The notes beneath the pieces are model-generated. The model made no database searches, had not been told where the DNA came from, and was given only the letters and a program-made list of their open reading frames with translations. From Flavobacterium potami (GTDB lineage Bacteria > Bacteroidota > Bacteroidia > Flavobacteriales > Flavobacteriaceae), in contig NZ_JAINUY010000007.1 of NCBI RefSeq assembly GCF_020026915.1, forward strand, positions 62,001 to 126,000: 64,000 nucleotides of DNA. The letters are read 5' to 3'. Positions within the stretch are counted from its first letter, which is position 1; the number at the start of each line of letters is the position of its first letter. Below are positions 8,965 to 16,467 of this stretch, piece by piece. The translations under genes and the position numbers were made by a program.

Positions 8965-10299
8965 TTATTTATCGAAAGCTTTCTCGAACTCTTCAAATTT
9001 ATTTTTAAATGTACTGAAACCAGTTGAGAAATACGTGTCCATAGAAACTTCTGTTTTATCATTAAATTTAAGATAATCAACAGATTCGTAATATTGAACC
9101 GTTACGTTTTTAGCACCTTCGTAAGTCCAGTATCCACCTTCAGAATAACCTTTATCGGCAACCCATACTGGTTGTTGTGTTACGTAGCTATATCCTTTTT
9201 CAACACGCTGAACAATATCTGCAATTTTAGTTCCGTCTTTTTTAGAAACTAAGATTGGTTTTACGTTTTTGTTGTAATTAGCAACTTTACCTTCTTCGTA
9301 TTTTTTGTAGAATGCATTTACATCATCATAATAAGTTGGAGAATTGTAGTTCTGCGGATACTTAACCGTGTTGCGTAAAGTAGCTTTGTCTGCCGCTTCA
9401 GCAGCTAAATCTGTATCTGCAAGAATAACGAAGTTGTCCATTAATTGAAATAATCCGTTTGCTTTACCTCTGTATTGAACAAGCTCATCGTTGTCAATTA
9501 AAGCATCAATGTTAGCATTGCTTCCTCCGTTAAAGTTGATTAAAGTTTTTCCGTTAAAAGTAAGACTTGCACTTGCAGAATTGGCAGTTCCTTTTTTAGA
9601 ACTCATTTGCCAAGTATAGCCGTCATTTAAAAACATTTTATAAGCAAATTCTTCAGGAACCTCTTTTCCGTTGCTGTATTTTGCTGTTTGATTGAAGGTT
9701 GCAGATTCTTTTCCGTCAATTGTCAAAATCGCATCGCTTGTTGTTGGTAAGAAGATATAATCATTAACTTCAACTCCAGTCGACCAGTTATAAGTGTCTG
9801 TTATAGCAACCTTAATGTCAGAAGAAGTGCTTTTTGCTGAGAATGAAGCATTGTTAGCTGTCTGAGATTTTTTTGCAGGGAAAACAAATTTCAACTCAGT
9901 CGAAGAGGCTGTTTTTACCCATTTTTGTGTAGCATTATTCCAAGTGTAAATTCCATAAACACCAGATACATTTAAGATGTCTTCTGCTTTATTGTCATTT
10001 TTACCGTTAAAGATGTCTACAGAACTTACATCTAAAAGTCTGCTTAAGTTTTCTAAAGCTTCAATTGCTCCAGAACTTTTTGTTTTGTCAAGCTGTGTAA
10101 GCATTTCATTAGCTTCAGCTTCTAATTTAGATTTTTGTTGCTCTGGAGTTAATTCAGAATACGGTTTTTTAACCAATTCTGCAATTTGCTCTTTTAAAGA
10201 TAATTCTGTTTCTGGTTTTGTGTCATCGCTGTCATCACTTGAACAAGAAATTGCTAATTGTGAAAGCACTAGAGATGCTAGTAGGATTTTTTTGATCAT
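8965..10299 (-). CDS. Large lipoprotein of unknown function
   Basis: Protein of 444 residues. The signal is MIKKILLASLVLSQLAISC with the lipobox Cys at residue 19, followed by an acidic Ser/Asp-rich tether (SSDDSDDTKPETE). Such acidic residues after the Cys fit a lipoprotein export signal for the surface in flavobacteria. Residues 30-90 look helical (KSKLEAEANEMLTQLDKTK); the rest alternates beta-rich segments with many Asn, Thr and Lys. I recognise no enzymatic motif. The gene is an insertion, on the opposite strand, between pdxJ and the hydrolase. A TACGG-N4-CCGTA palindrome lies about 90 bases upstream. Confidence 0.75.
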   Translation of the reverse strand: MIKKILLASLVLSQLAISCSSDDSDDTKPETELSLKEQIAELVKKPYSELTPEQQKSKLEAEANEMLTQLDKTKSSGAIEALENLSRLLDVSSVDIFNGKNDNKAEDILNVSGVYGIYTWNNATQKWVKTASSTELKFVFPAKKSQTANNASFSAKSTSSDIKVAITDTYNWSTGVEVNDYIFLPTTSDAILTIDGKESATFNQTAKYSNGKEVPEEFAYKMFLNDGYTWQMSSKKGTANSASASLTFNGKTLINFNGGSNANIDALIDNDELVQYRGKANGLFQLMDNFVILADTDLAAEAADKATLRNTVKYPQNYNSPTYYDDVNAFYKKYEEGKVANYNKNVKPILVSKKDGTKIADIVQRVEKGYSYVTQQPVWVADKGYSEGGYWTYEGAKNVTVQYYESVDYLKFNDKTEVSMDTYFSTGFSTFKNKFEEFEKAFDK

Positions 10300-10386
10300 G
10301 ATTTAGTGTTTAATTAGTTGAGTTAAATCAAATTTTTGGTTTTGATTTTTATGCCGCGAATATACATCCTCCAATTGAGGATAACT

Positions 10387-10400
10387 TACGGGAAACCGTA
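10387..10400 (-). promoter_or_regulatory. Candidate operator TACGG-N4-CCGTA upstream of the lipoprotein gene
   Basis: A perfect 5+5 bp palindrome (TACGG, 4-base spacer, CCGTA). A second small inverted repeat (TCCTC-CAATT-GAGGA) and a TATATTCG box, possibly a -7 variant, lie nearer the lipoprotein start at 10299. The binding factor is unknown. Confidence 0.35.
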
Positions 10401-10513
10401 AATACGTAAATTTTTTTGTACTAAAATTAAGTTTTAAAGAACTTATTCAATTTCAGATTAATAGATAAGTTGATTACATTTGTATTTAGAATTTTATAAA
10501 TAAAAATACTCAA

Positions 10514-11278
10514 ATGCTTTACTCAAAAATAGAAGGGGAAGGGAAACCTTTTGTTATTATGCACGGATTTCTGGGAATGTCTGACAACTGGAAAACTCTT
10601 GCGGGACAATATGTAGAAGCCGGATTTCAGGTTCATATTTTAGATCTTAGAAATCACGGTCGTAGTTTTCATTCTGATGAATGGAGTTATGAAGCAATGG
10701 TTCAGGATGTTTACGAATATTGCCAAGCTAATAATTTGACAAGAATTGATATGCTGGGGCATTCGATGGGCGGAAAAGTGGCCATGCTTTTTGCAACAAC
10801 ACATCCAGAGATTGTAGATAAATTGATAGTGGCAGATATTGGTCCTAAATTTTACAAGCAGCATCATCAGGATATTTTGGCAGGACTAAATGCTGTCGAC
10901 TTTTCAGTAAAACCAAGTCGAAATGATGTTGAAGAAATCGTTTCGCAATACGTTTCTGATTTTGGAACGCGTCAGTTTTTATTAAAGAATTTATATTGGA
11001 AAGAGCCAGGACAATTGGCTTTTAGATTTAATTTGAATGCTTTTAATAATAATCTAGATGCGATTGGAAAACCTTTGGCTGATGGTTTGGTTTTTAACAA
11101 GCCGACTTTATTTCTAAGAGGAGGAAATTCTGGTTACATTCAAGATTCAGATTTGGAAGCAATTCGCCAGCATTTTCCAAATTTGCAGTTAGAAACCATT
11201 CCAAATGCGGGACATTGGCTTCATGCTGAAAACCCTAAAATGTTTTTCGAAATGACCACAACGTTTTTAAAAGAGTAG
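10514..11278 (+). CDS. Alpha/beta hydrolase (YbfF-like esterase)
   Basis: Cytoplasmic hydrolase of 254 residues with the full alpha/beta hydrolase pattern. The oxyanion-hole segment MHGFLGMSDNW is at residues 16-26, the nucleophile elbow GHSMGG is near residue 82, and the catalytic His lies in IPNAGHWLHAENP near residue 234. The acid is probably the Asp in SGYIQDSDLEA. It resembles YbfF-type short-chain esterases; the substrate is unknown. A TACATTTG box at 10475-10482 could be the -7 element, giving a leader of about 25 bases. No signal peptide is seen. Confidence 0.88.
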   Translation: MLYSKIEGEGKPFVIMHGFLGMSDNWKTLAGQYVEAGFQVHILDLRNHGRSFHSDEWSYEAMVQDVYEYCQANNLTRIDMLGHSMGGKVAMLFATTHPEIVDKLIVADIGPKFYKQHHQDILAGLNAVDFSVKPSRNDVEEIVSQYVSDFGTRQFLLKNLYWKEPGQLAFRFNLNAFNNNLDAIGKPLADGLVFNKPTLFLRGGNSGYIQDSDLEAIRQHFPNLQLETIPNAGHWLHAENPKMFFEMTTTFLKE

Positions 11279-11332
11279 TTATTTTGATAAAAATTTTATT
11301 ACTTTTAAATAAATTTTAAATCTTAAAAAACT

Positions 11333-11677
11333 ATGAAATTATTACTTAGACTTCTTGTTACAGCTGCCTTGGTTTTGTTATTGTCTAATCTTTTAACAGG
11401 AGTTCATGTGGCGAGTTTTGGTACAGCTGTTATTGTGGCAGTAGTTTTAGGATTGCTGAATATCTTTATAAAACCAATATTGGTGCTATTAACGCTGCCA
11501 GTAACCATTGTTACTTTAGGCTTGTTTTTGTTGGTGATAAATGCTTTGATGATTTTAGCTTGTACTAAAATTGTCGGTGGTTTCGCGGTAGACTCTTTCT
11601 TGACGGCATTAATTTTTAGTGTTATTTTGTCTGTTCTGCAATCGATCACTTATAAAATACTGGGAGACGATAAATAA
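11333..11677 (+). CDS. Phage holin family (PF04020-like) small membrane protein
   Basis: Protein of 114 residues consisting almost entirely of about four membrane helices (LRLLVTAALVLLLSNLLTG; TAVIVAVVLGLLNIFIKPIL; LPVTIVTLGLFLLVINALMI; FLTALIFSVILSVLQSI). The family is named for a supposed relation to mycobacteriophage holins, but it is a common chromosomal protein of unknown function. No other phage gene is nearby, so this is not evidence of a prophage. It lies 54 bases after the hydrolase, possibly in one transcript. Confidence 0.82.
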   Translation: MKLLLRLLVTAALVLLLSNLLTGVHVASFGTAVIVAVVLGLLNIFIKPILVLLTLPVTIVTLGLFLLVINALMILACTKIVGGFAVDSFLTALIFSVILSVLQSITYKILGDDK

Positions 11678-11725
11678 AACAAATTGAGCAGATTAAAACT
11701 GCTTCAAATACAATAGATTAAAAAC

Positions 11726-11756
11726 TTGGTTGGGTTGCAAAAATTTTATAATTTTG
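11726..11756 (+). promoter_or_regulatory. Promoter of tig with an overlapping 13-bp inverted repeat
   Basis: TTG at 11726-11728, 20 bases, then TAATTTTG at 11749-11756 match the Bacteroidota -33/-7 pattern. An inverted repeat overlaps it: TTGGGTTGCAAAA at 11730-11742 and TTTTGCAACCCAA at 11752-11764, with a 9-base spacer. Confidence 0.65.
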
Positions 11757-11790
11757 CAACCCAATTTTATTATGTAAATTAAAGAAGAAG

Positions 11791-13113
11791 ATGGATATTA
11801 AAAGAGTAGCAATAGACGCTGTAAACGAGACAATTGTTATGAACGTTGTTCATATGGATTATAAAGGTCAAGTAGCAAAAAGAATTAACGAAAAAATGCC
11901 TTTAGCGCAAGTTAAAGGATTTAGAAAAGGGGCTGTGCCTAAAGATCTTGTTGAAAAACAATACGGAAAAGCTATTAAGCAAGAAGAGATCAAAAAAGTA
12001 GTTGATTTGGCTTTAGAGCGTTATATTCAATCTGAAAGATTAAATCTTTTAGGAACTCCTCTTGCTAAAGTAAACGAAAACTTTAACTGGGATGCTGAAG
12101 AATTAACTTTTGAATACGAAATTGGTTTAGTGCCAAACTTCGAAATTGATTTAGAAGCAAAAAATAATATCGTAAAATACATTGTTACTGCTGACGATAA
12201 ATTAATCGACGGACAAGTAGAGCGTATCCAAAAACAATTTGGAAAAGCAATTCCTCAAGATAAAGTTGAAGCTGATTCAGATTTAACTGGAACTTTCTCT
12301 AGCGAAGAAAACGGAATCAACAATACGACTACAATTGCAGTTGGAGCTTTCAGCAAAAAAGCTGGAAAACAATTCGTAGGTAAAAAAGTTGGAGATGTTG
12401 TTACAGTAAGCACAAAAGGTTTATTTGATGACGATCACCAATTAATGGATTACTTAAAAGTAGGTCACGAAGGTGTTCACGGTTTAGATGTTGAAGTAAA
12501 CTTCACAATCGAAGCAATCAACGGTTCTGAGCCAGCTGAATTAAACCAAGAATTATTCGACAAACTTTTTGGTGAAGGTAAAGTAGCTTCTTTAGAAGAT
12601 TTAAAAGCTAAAATTAAAGAAGATGCTGAATCTCAATTCGCTCAACAAGCAGACCAAAAATTATTATTAGATGTTCAAGATTTCTTGATCGAAAACACAA
12701 AATTCGATTTACCAGCTGAATTCTTGAAAAAATGGTTGCAAACTGTAGGTGAGAAAAAATTAACTGCAGAAGAAGCTGAAGTAGAATACGCAAGATCTGA
12801 AAAAGGTTTACGTTTCCAATTAATCGAAGGAAAAGCATTAGCTCAAAGTAATATCCAAATCACATTTGAAGACTTAAAAGAGTTTACATCAGGTGCTATC
12901 AGACAGCAAATGGCTCAATTTGGTCAAACAAACCCAACTGACGAAGAAGTTCAAGGAATCGTGGCTAGAGTTTTATCTAACCAAGACGAAGTGAAAAGAC
13001 TTTCTGAGCAAGTTGTAGCAGCTAAAATGTTAGATATCTTCAAAGAAAAAGCTAACCCAACAACTAAAGAGGTTACTTACGAAGAGTTTATTGCTGCATC
13101 TTACGGAGAATAA
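11791..13113 (+). CDS. tig: Trigger factor, ribosome-associated chaperone
   Basis: Ribosome-bound chaperone for nascent chains. The N-terminal ribosome-binding domain (residues about 1-150) contains the signature VKGFRKGAVPKDLVEKQYG (the F-R-K-G-x-x-P loop that docks on L23). The PPIase-like middle domain of Bacteroidota trigger factors is divergent, and the C-terminal domain is long and helical (residues about 260-440). Length is 440, normal for the phylum. It is followed by a strong terminator and then clpP-clpX, the usual tig-clpP-clpX order. Codon use is biased toward a few codons, suggesting high expression. Confidence 0.95.
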   Translation: MDIKRVAIDAVNETIVMNVVHMDYKGQVAKRINEKMPLAQVKGFRKGAVPKDLVEKQYGKAIKQEEIKKVVDLALERYIQSERLNLLGTPLAKVNENFNWDAEELTFEYEIGLVPNFEIDLEAKNNIVKYIVTADDKLIDGQVERIQKQFGKAIPQDKVEADSDLTGTFSSEENGINNTTTIAVGAFSKKAGKQFVGKKVGDVVTVSTKGLFDDDHQLMDYLKVGHEGVHGLDVEVNFTIEAINGSEPAELNQELFDKLFGEGKVASLEDLKAKIKEDAESQFAQQADQKLLLDVQDFLIENTKFDLPAEFLKKWLQTVGEKKLTAEEAEVEYARSEKGLRFQLIEGKALAQSNIQITFEDLKEFTSGAIRQQMAQFGQTNPTDEEVQGIVARVLSNQDEVKRLSEQVVAAKMLDIFKEKANPTTKEVTYEEFIAASYGE

Positions 13114-13218
13114 ATTTTAGTCTGAAAGTCTAAAGTTATAAAGTCAAAAGTTAAGAAGTATACTTTTTAAAAATTAAGATTTTATTACAGAAACCGAAAG
13201 ATAAAAATAATTATATTT

Positions 13219-13262
13219 GAACGTCAATGGAAGATTTTCTTCTGTTGACGTTCTTTTTTTTT
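13219..13262 (+). terminator. Strong terminator after tig
   Basis: GAACGTCAA at 13219-13227 pairs with TTGACGTTC at 13245-13253. An inner GAAGA/TCTTC stem lengthens it, and a run of T follows. Confidence 0.9.
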
Positions 13263-13347
13263 GTTTCAGGTTTAAAGTTCCAAGTTAACTGTGGATAACG
13301 TAAAACGTAAAACATAAAACGTGAAACCTGAAACTTGAAACAAAAAA
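13252..13347. repeat. Word palindrome upstream of clpP, exact 7-base period
   Basis: The left arm has GTTTCAGGTTTAAAG-like words. The right arm has AAAC at 13303, 13310, 13317, 13324, 13331 and 13338, an exact 7-base period over six units, ending CTGAAACTTGAAACAAA. The ends are complementary (TTTGTTTCAGG and CCTGAAACTTGAAACAAA). A close relative lies on the other side of clpP at 14142-14213. Confidence 0.7.
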
Positions 13348-13451
13348 AGCGTTTTCAGACAAATTGGCATCCTTTATAAAAAGGTATGAACTTTGTTTAA
13401 TTCGTTTAAGTCACTTGCTGACTTTAGACTTTTCAACTTTAAACTAAAAAT

Positions 13452-14126
13452 ATGAACTACGGTAAAGAATTCAAAAAATTTGCTACAAAGCACCAAGGAG
13501 TAAACGCGATGTATTACGATAAAATCGTAGCAGCGATGAATCCAACTAATATGACTCCATACATTATCGAAGAGCGTCAGTTGAACGTTTCTCAACTAGA
13601 TGTGTTTTCTAGATTAATGATGGACAGAATTATCTTTTTAGGAACTGGTATAGACGATCAAATCGCAAATATCGTTCAAGCACAATTATTATTTTTAGAA
13701 AGCGCTGATGCTTCAAAAGATATTCAAATTTACTTAAACTCTCCAGGAGGAAGTGTTTATGCAGGTTTAGGAATTTACGATACAATGCAATACATCAAAC
13801 CAGACGTAGCTACAATCTGTACAGGAATGGCAGCTTCTATGGGGGCAGTTTTATTGTGTGCAGGTGCAGAAGGGAAACGTTCAGCGTTGCCACATTCAAG
13901 AGTAATGATTCACCAACCATCTGGAGGAGCACAAGGTGTTGCAACAGATATGGAAATCAACTTACGTGAGATGTTGAAATTGAAAGATGAATTGTACAAT
14001 ATCATTTCACATCATTCAGGACAAACTTTCGAAAGAGTTCACAAAGACAGTGAGCGCGATTACTGGATGAAAGCTGACGAAGCAAAAGAATACGGAATGA
14101 TCGATGAAGTTTTAAGAAGAGGATAA
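13452..14126 (+). CDS. clpP: ATP-dependent Clp protease, proteolytic subunit
   Basis: Serine peptidase that forms the double-heptamer chamber of ClpXP. Catalytic Ser129 lies in GMAASMGA and His154 in VMIHQPSGG; the NSPGGSVYAGLGIYD segment forming the oxyanion region is at about residues 96-110. Length is 224 residues, slightly long because of an N-terminal extension of about 25 residues (MNYGKEFKKFATKHQG), usual in flavobacteria and probably trimmed. The gene is flanked on both sides by similar word palindromes. clpX follows after 187 bases with its own promoter. Confidence 0.97.
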   Translation: MNYGKEFKKFATKHQGVNAMYYDKIVAAMNPTNMTPYIIEERQLNVSQLDVFSRLMMDRIIFLGTGIDDQIANIVQAQLLFLESADASKDIQIYLNSPGGSVYAGLGIYDTMQYIKPDVATICTGMAASMGAVLLCAGAEGKRSALPHSRVMIHQPSGGAQGVATDMEINLREMLKLKDELYNIISHHSGQTFERVHKDSERDYWMKADEAKEYGMIDEVLRRG

Positions 14127-14141
14127 TCCTTGAAAGTTATA

Positions 14142-14213
14142 TTTGTTTCAGGTTTCAAGTTTCAAGTTGCCTAGGTTAACGTGAAACTTGAAACTCTGAA
14201 ACTTGAAACAAAA
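14142..14213. repeat. Word palindrome between clpP and clpX (TTTCAAG / CTTGAAA)
   Basis: TTTCA occurs at 14146, 14153 and 14160 (period 7); the inverse TGAAAC occurs at 14182, 14189, 14197 and 14204 (periods 7, 8, 7). The arms can form a long hairpin ending in a run of A. It is related to the copy before clpP (13252-13347). Confidence 0.7.
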
Positions 14214-14237
14214 AAATAAAAAATATTAAGCTGTAAA

Positions 14238-14306
14238 GAAGTTAAGTTTTTAAGTTTTAGATTAAAAAGCTTAGAAACTTAGTATCTTTGCAGCTTAGTA
14301 ACTTAA
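14238..14306 (+). promoter_or_regulatory. clpX promoter embedded in an 8-base periodic CTTAG array
   Basis: The -7 box TATCTTTG is at 14283-14290, 23 bases before the clpX ATG. CTTAG occurs at 14270, 14278 and 14294, CTTTG (in the -7 box) at 14286 and CTTAA at 14302: five units in exact 8-base register. A TTAAG-type array on the left (about 14240-14262) is partly complementary. No clear -33 TTG is seen. Confidence 0.55.
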
Positions 14307-14313
14307 ATAAAGA

Positions 14314-15546
14314 ATGGCAAAAGTAGTATTAGAATGTTCGTTTTGTGGAAGAAAGAAGCCAGAAACTAATTTATTAATTGCAGGTATCAATGCCCACATT
14401 TGTGATAAATGTATTGAACAGGCGCACGGAATTGTTTTAGAAGAATTAAAATCTAGCGGAAGCACAAAATTAGTTGGGGACTTAATTTTACAGAAACCAA
14501 AAGAAATTAGAGCTTTCCTGGATCAATATGTTATTGGTCAGGATCAGACTAAAAAAGTGATGTCGGTTGCAGTTTACAATCACTACAAACGTTTAATGCA
14601 ACAGCAATTGGACGATGAAGTGGAGATTGAAAAAAGTAACATCATCATGGTTGGTCAAACCGGAACCGGAAAAACATTAGTAGCAAAAACTATTGCTAAA
14701 ATGTTAGACGTTCCGTTAGCAATTGTTGATGCGACAGTATTGACAGAAGCGGGTTACGTTGGAGAAGATGTTGAAAGTATTTTAACTCGTTTGCTTCAAG
14801 CTGCTGATTATGACGTAGCAAAAGCAGAAAGAGGAATTGTATTTATTGACGAAATTGATAAAATTGCCCGTAAAAGCGACAATCCATCCATTACACGCGA
14901 TGTTTCTGGAGAAGGTGTACAACAGGCTTTATTGAAATTATTAGAAGGAACTGTTGTAAATGTACCGCCAAAAGGTGGACGTAAACATCCAGATCAAAAA
15001 TTTGTTGAGGTAAATACTCAAAACATCTTGTTTATTGCAGGTGGAGCTTTTGACGGTGTAGAACGTATTATTTCTAAACGTTTAAACCGTCAGGCGGTGG
15101 GTTACTCAACTTCTAAAAATGTTGACAATATTGACAAAGACAATTTGTTGCAATATATTATTCCAAAAGACATTAAAGATTTCGGATTAATTCCAGAGAT
15201 TATTGGTCGTCTTCCGGTTTTAACACACATGGATCCGTTGGATAAAGAAACACTTCGTGCAATCTTGACACAACCTAAAAATGCATTAGTAAAACAATAT
15301 CAGAAATTGTTCTTAATGGATGATGTGGAACTAAATGTGACAGATGAAGCTTTAGATTTTATTGTAGATAAAGCTTTAGAGTACAAATTAGGTGCACGTG
15401 GTTTACGTTCGTTATGCGAAGCAATCTTAACTGATGCGATGTACGAATTACCAAGTTCTGATGATACCACTTTGACAATAGACAAAGAATATGCAGAACA
15501 TACTTTGAGTAAAAACTTATTGAAGCGTATGGAAATTGCTTCTTAA
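14314..15546 (+). CDS. clpX: ATP-dependent Clp protease, ATPase subunit ClpX
   Basis: AAA+ unfoldase that feeds substrates into ClpP. The N-terminal zinc domain has Cys8, Cys11, Cys30 and Cys33. Walker A is GQTGTGKT at residues 114-121, Walker B is IVFIDEIDK around 180-188, and the ClpX-type sensor region and C-terminal domain (LGARGLRSLCEAIL) follow. Length of 410 is normal. The start is the ATG at 14314, just after a promoter set in a periodic CTTAG array. A Rho-independent terminator follows at 15599. Confidence 0.98.
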   Translation: MAKVVLECSFCGRKKPETNLLIAGINAHICDKCIEQAHGIVLEELKSSGSTKLVGDLILQKPKEIRAFLDQYVIGQDQTKKVMSVAVYNHYKRLMQQQLDDEVEIEKSNIIMVGQTGTGKTLVAKTIAKMLDVPLAIVDATVLTEAGYVGEDVESILTRLLQAADYDVAKAERGIVFIDEIDKIARKSDNPSITRDVSGEGVQQALLKLLEGTVVNVPPKGGRKHPDQKFVEVNTQNILFIAGGAFDGVERIISKRLNRQAVGYSTSKNVDNIDKDNLLQYIIPKDIKDFGLIPEIIGRLPVLTHMDPLDKETLRAILTQPKNALVKQYQKLFLMDDVELNVTDEALDFIVDKALEYKLGARGLRSLCEAILTDAMYELPSSDDTTLTIDKEYAEHTLSKNLLKRMEIAS

Positions 15547-15598
15547 AAAGAATTAAATAGCTTTTTCAAAGTTTTAAAATTTTGGAAAATTCAATTAT

Positions 15599-15630
15599 AA
15601 ACCTGTTCATTTTTTGAGCAGGTTTTTTTA
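15599..15630 (+). terminator. Terminator after clpX
   Basis: AACCTGTTC at 15599-15607 pairs with GAGCAGGTT at 15616-15624 (one G-T pair), followed by a run of T. Confidence 0.85.
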
Positions 15631-15676
15631 TACTTTTTTAAATTTATTTTCGTTTGTCTTTTATGTAAATTTAAAC

Positions 15677-16327
15677 ATGAGAAAAATGTTTTTTATAATT
15701 TGTATCAGCTTGCTTTTTTCCTGCAATAAAGAAAACAAATCAACGACCGTTTCTGAGAACAAACCTAAAAGCGAAGTAGTTTCAACGGAAAAACCTCGAG
15801 TTGAAATCAATTACAACGATTATTACAAAGAAGCAGCACAATACTGCAAGAAAAACAATCTAAATCAAAGTAAATTTATATTGATTGATTTAGGAGTTCA
15901 TTCTGGTTACAAAAGATTTTTTGTTTATGATTTTAAAAAGAAAGCAGTTTCTAAATCTTATATGGTAAGTCACGGTTGTGGTGATAATCAGTGGGGGAGA
16001 ACTTCTTCTAAAGCAAAACCTCAGATTAGTAACGAGTTCGATTCACATTGTTCTTCTCTTGGAAAATACGTGATTCTAGATCGCGGTGTGAGTAAATGGG
16101 GAATAAAAGTGAATTATGTTCTGCAAGGAAAAGATAAAACCAATTCGAATGCTAGAAGTCGGGCGATTGTACTGCATTCTTGGGACGCGATTTCAGAAAA
16201 TGAAGTTTTTCCTGAAGGAACGCCTGAAGGCTGGGGATGTCCGGCAGTTTCAAACGAAAGTATGAGAGAAATCGATGAACTTTTGAAATCTAATAAAAAA
16301 GTGCTAATGTGGATTATTAAGTCCTAA
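15677..16327 (+). CDS. L,D-transpeptidase-like catalytic domain lipoprotein (YkuD_2 type)
   Basis: Lipoprotein of 216 residues. MRKMFFIICISLLFSC is a lipoprotein signal with the Cys at residue 16; an upstream in-frame start at 15614 is rejected because it would bury this signal and overlap the clpX terminator. After a short linker comes a domain with KFILIDLGVHSGYKRFFVYD, MVSHGCGDNQWG, AIVLHSWD and GWGCPAVS. The last Cys, with the preceding His, fits the active site of murein L,D-transpeptidase-like YkuD_2 proteins. The likely role is cross-linking or remodelling of peptidoglycan in the periplasm. The acceptor is unknown. Confidence 0.83.
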   Translation: MRKMFFIICISLLFSCNKENKSTTVSENKPKSEVVSTEKPRVEINYNDYYKEAAQYCKKNNLNQSKFILIDLGVHSGYKRFFVYDFKKKAVSKSYMVSHGCGDNQWGRTSSKAKPQISNEFDSHCSSLGKYVILDRGVSKWGIKVNYVLQGKDKTNSNARSRAIVLHSWDAISENEVFPEGTPEGWGCPAVSNESMREIDELLKSNKKVLMWIIKS

Positions 16328-16360
16328 AAATTTGGTGTTTTGAAAATGAAACGTCTTTTT

Positions 16361-16433
16361 TAGCCCTGATCGAAACGGCATCCTTTTGCTCTGGGGTTCA
16401 GAGCAAAAGATATAGTGTAGAGCAGGACCAGAC
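16361..16433 (+). repeat. GGGTT-loop hairpin repeat, copy A (short form)
   Basis: An 11-bp stem, CTTTTGCTCTG at 16383-16393 with CAGAGCAAAAG at 16399-16409, closes the loop GGGTT. It is flanked by TAGCCCTGATCGAAACGGCATC on the left and ATATAGTGTAGAGCAGGACC on the right. Related copies lie near 21.97, 51.28 and 63.44 kb. It sits between the convergent transpeptidase and AraC genes. Confidence 0.85.
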
Positions 16434-16467
16434 GTCTTTTGAAAAGAAATATTTCTGCTCCGGAAAA

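Larger units (their letters stand above)
13125..13440. repeat. Outer pair of inverted AAAGT word arrays before clpP
   Basis: AAAGT occurs at 13125, 13132, 13140 and 13147 (period 7-8). Its complement ACTTT occurs at 13421, 13428 and 13436. The two arrays bracket the 338-base tig-clpP gap, which also holds the tig terminator and a second word palindrome (13252-13347). No gene is seen in the gap. Confidence 0.6.

Noticed and set aside
11333..11677. Holin-like gene as a sign of a prophage
   Set aside because: No capsid, tail, lysin or integrase gene is nearby; this family is a normal chromosomal membrane protein.
13252..13347. Possible CRISPR array (regularly spaced short units before clpP)
   Set aside because: Units are 7 bases with no spacers of 30 bases or so, and no cas gene is present. 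They are short word arrays.
16361..16433. GGGTT-loop repeat as a tRNA fragment (loop resembles the T-arm GGTTC)
   Set aside because: The stem is 11 bp with a 5-base loop, and no other tRNA arm, acceptor or anticodon can be folded around it.
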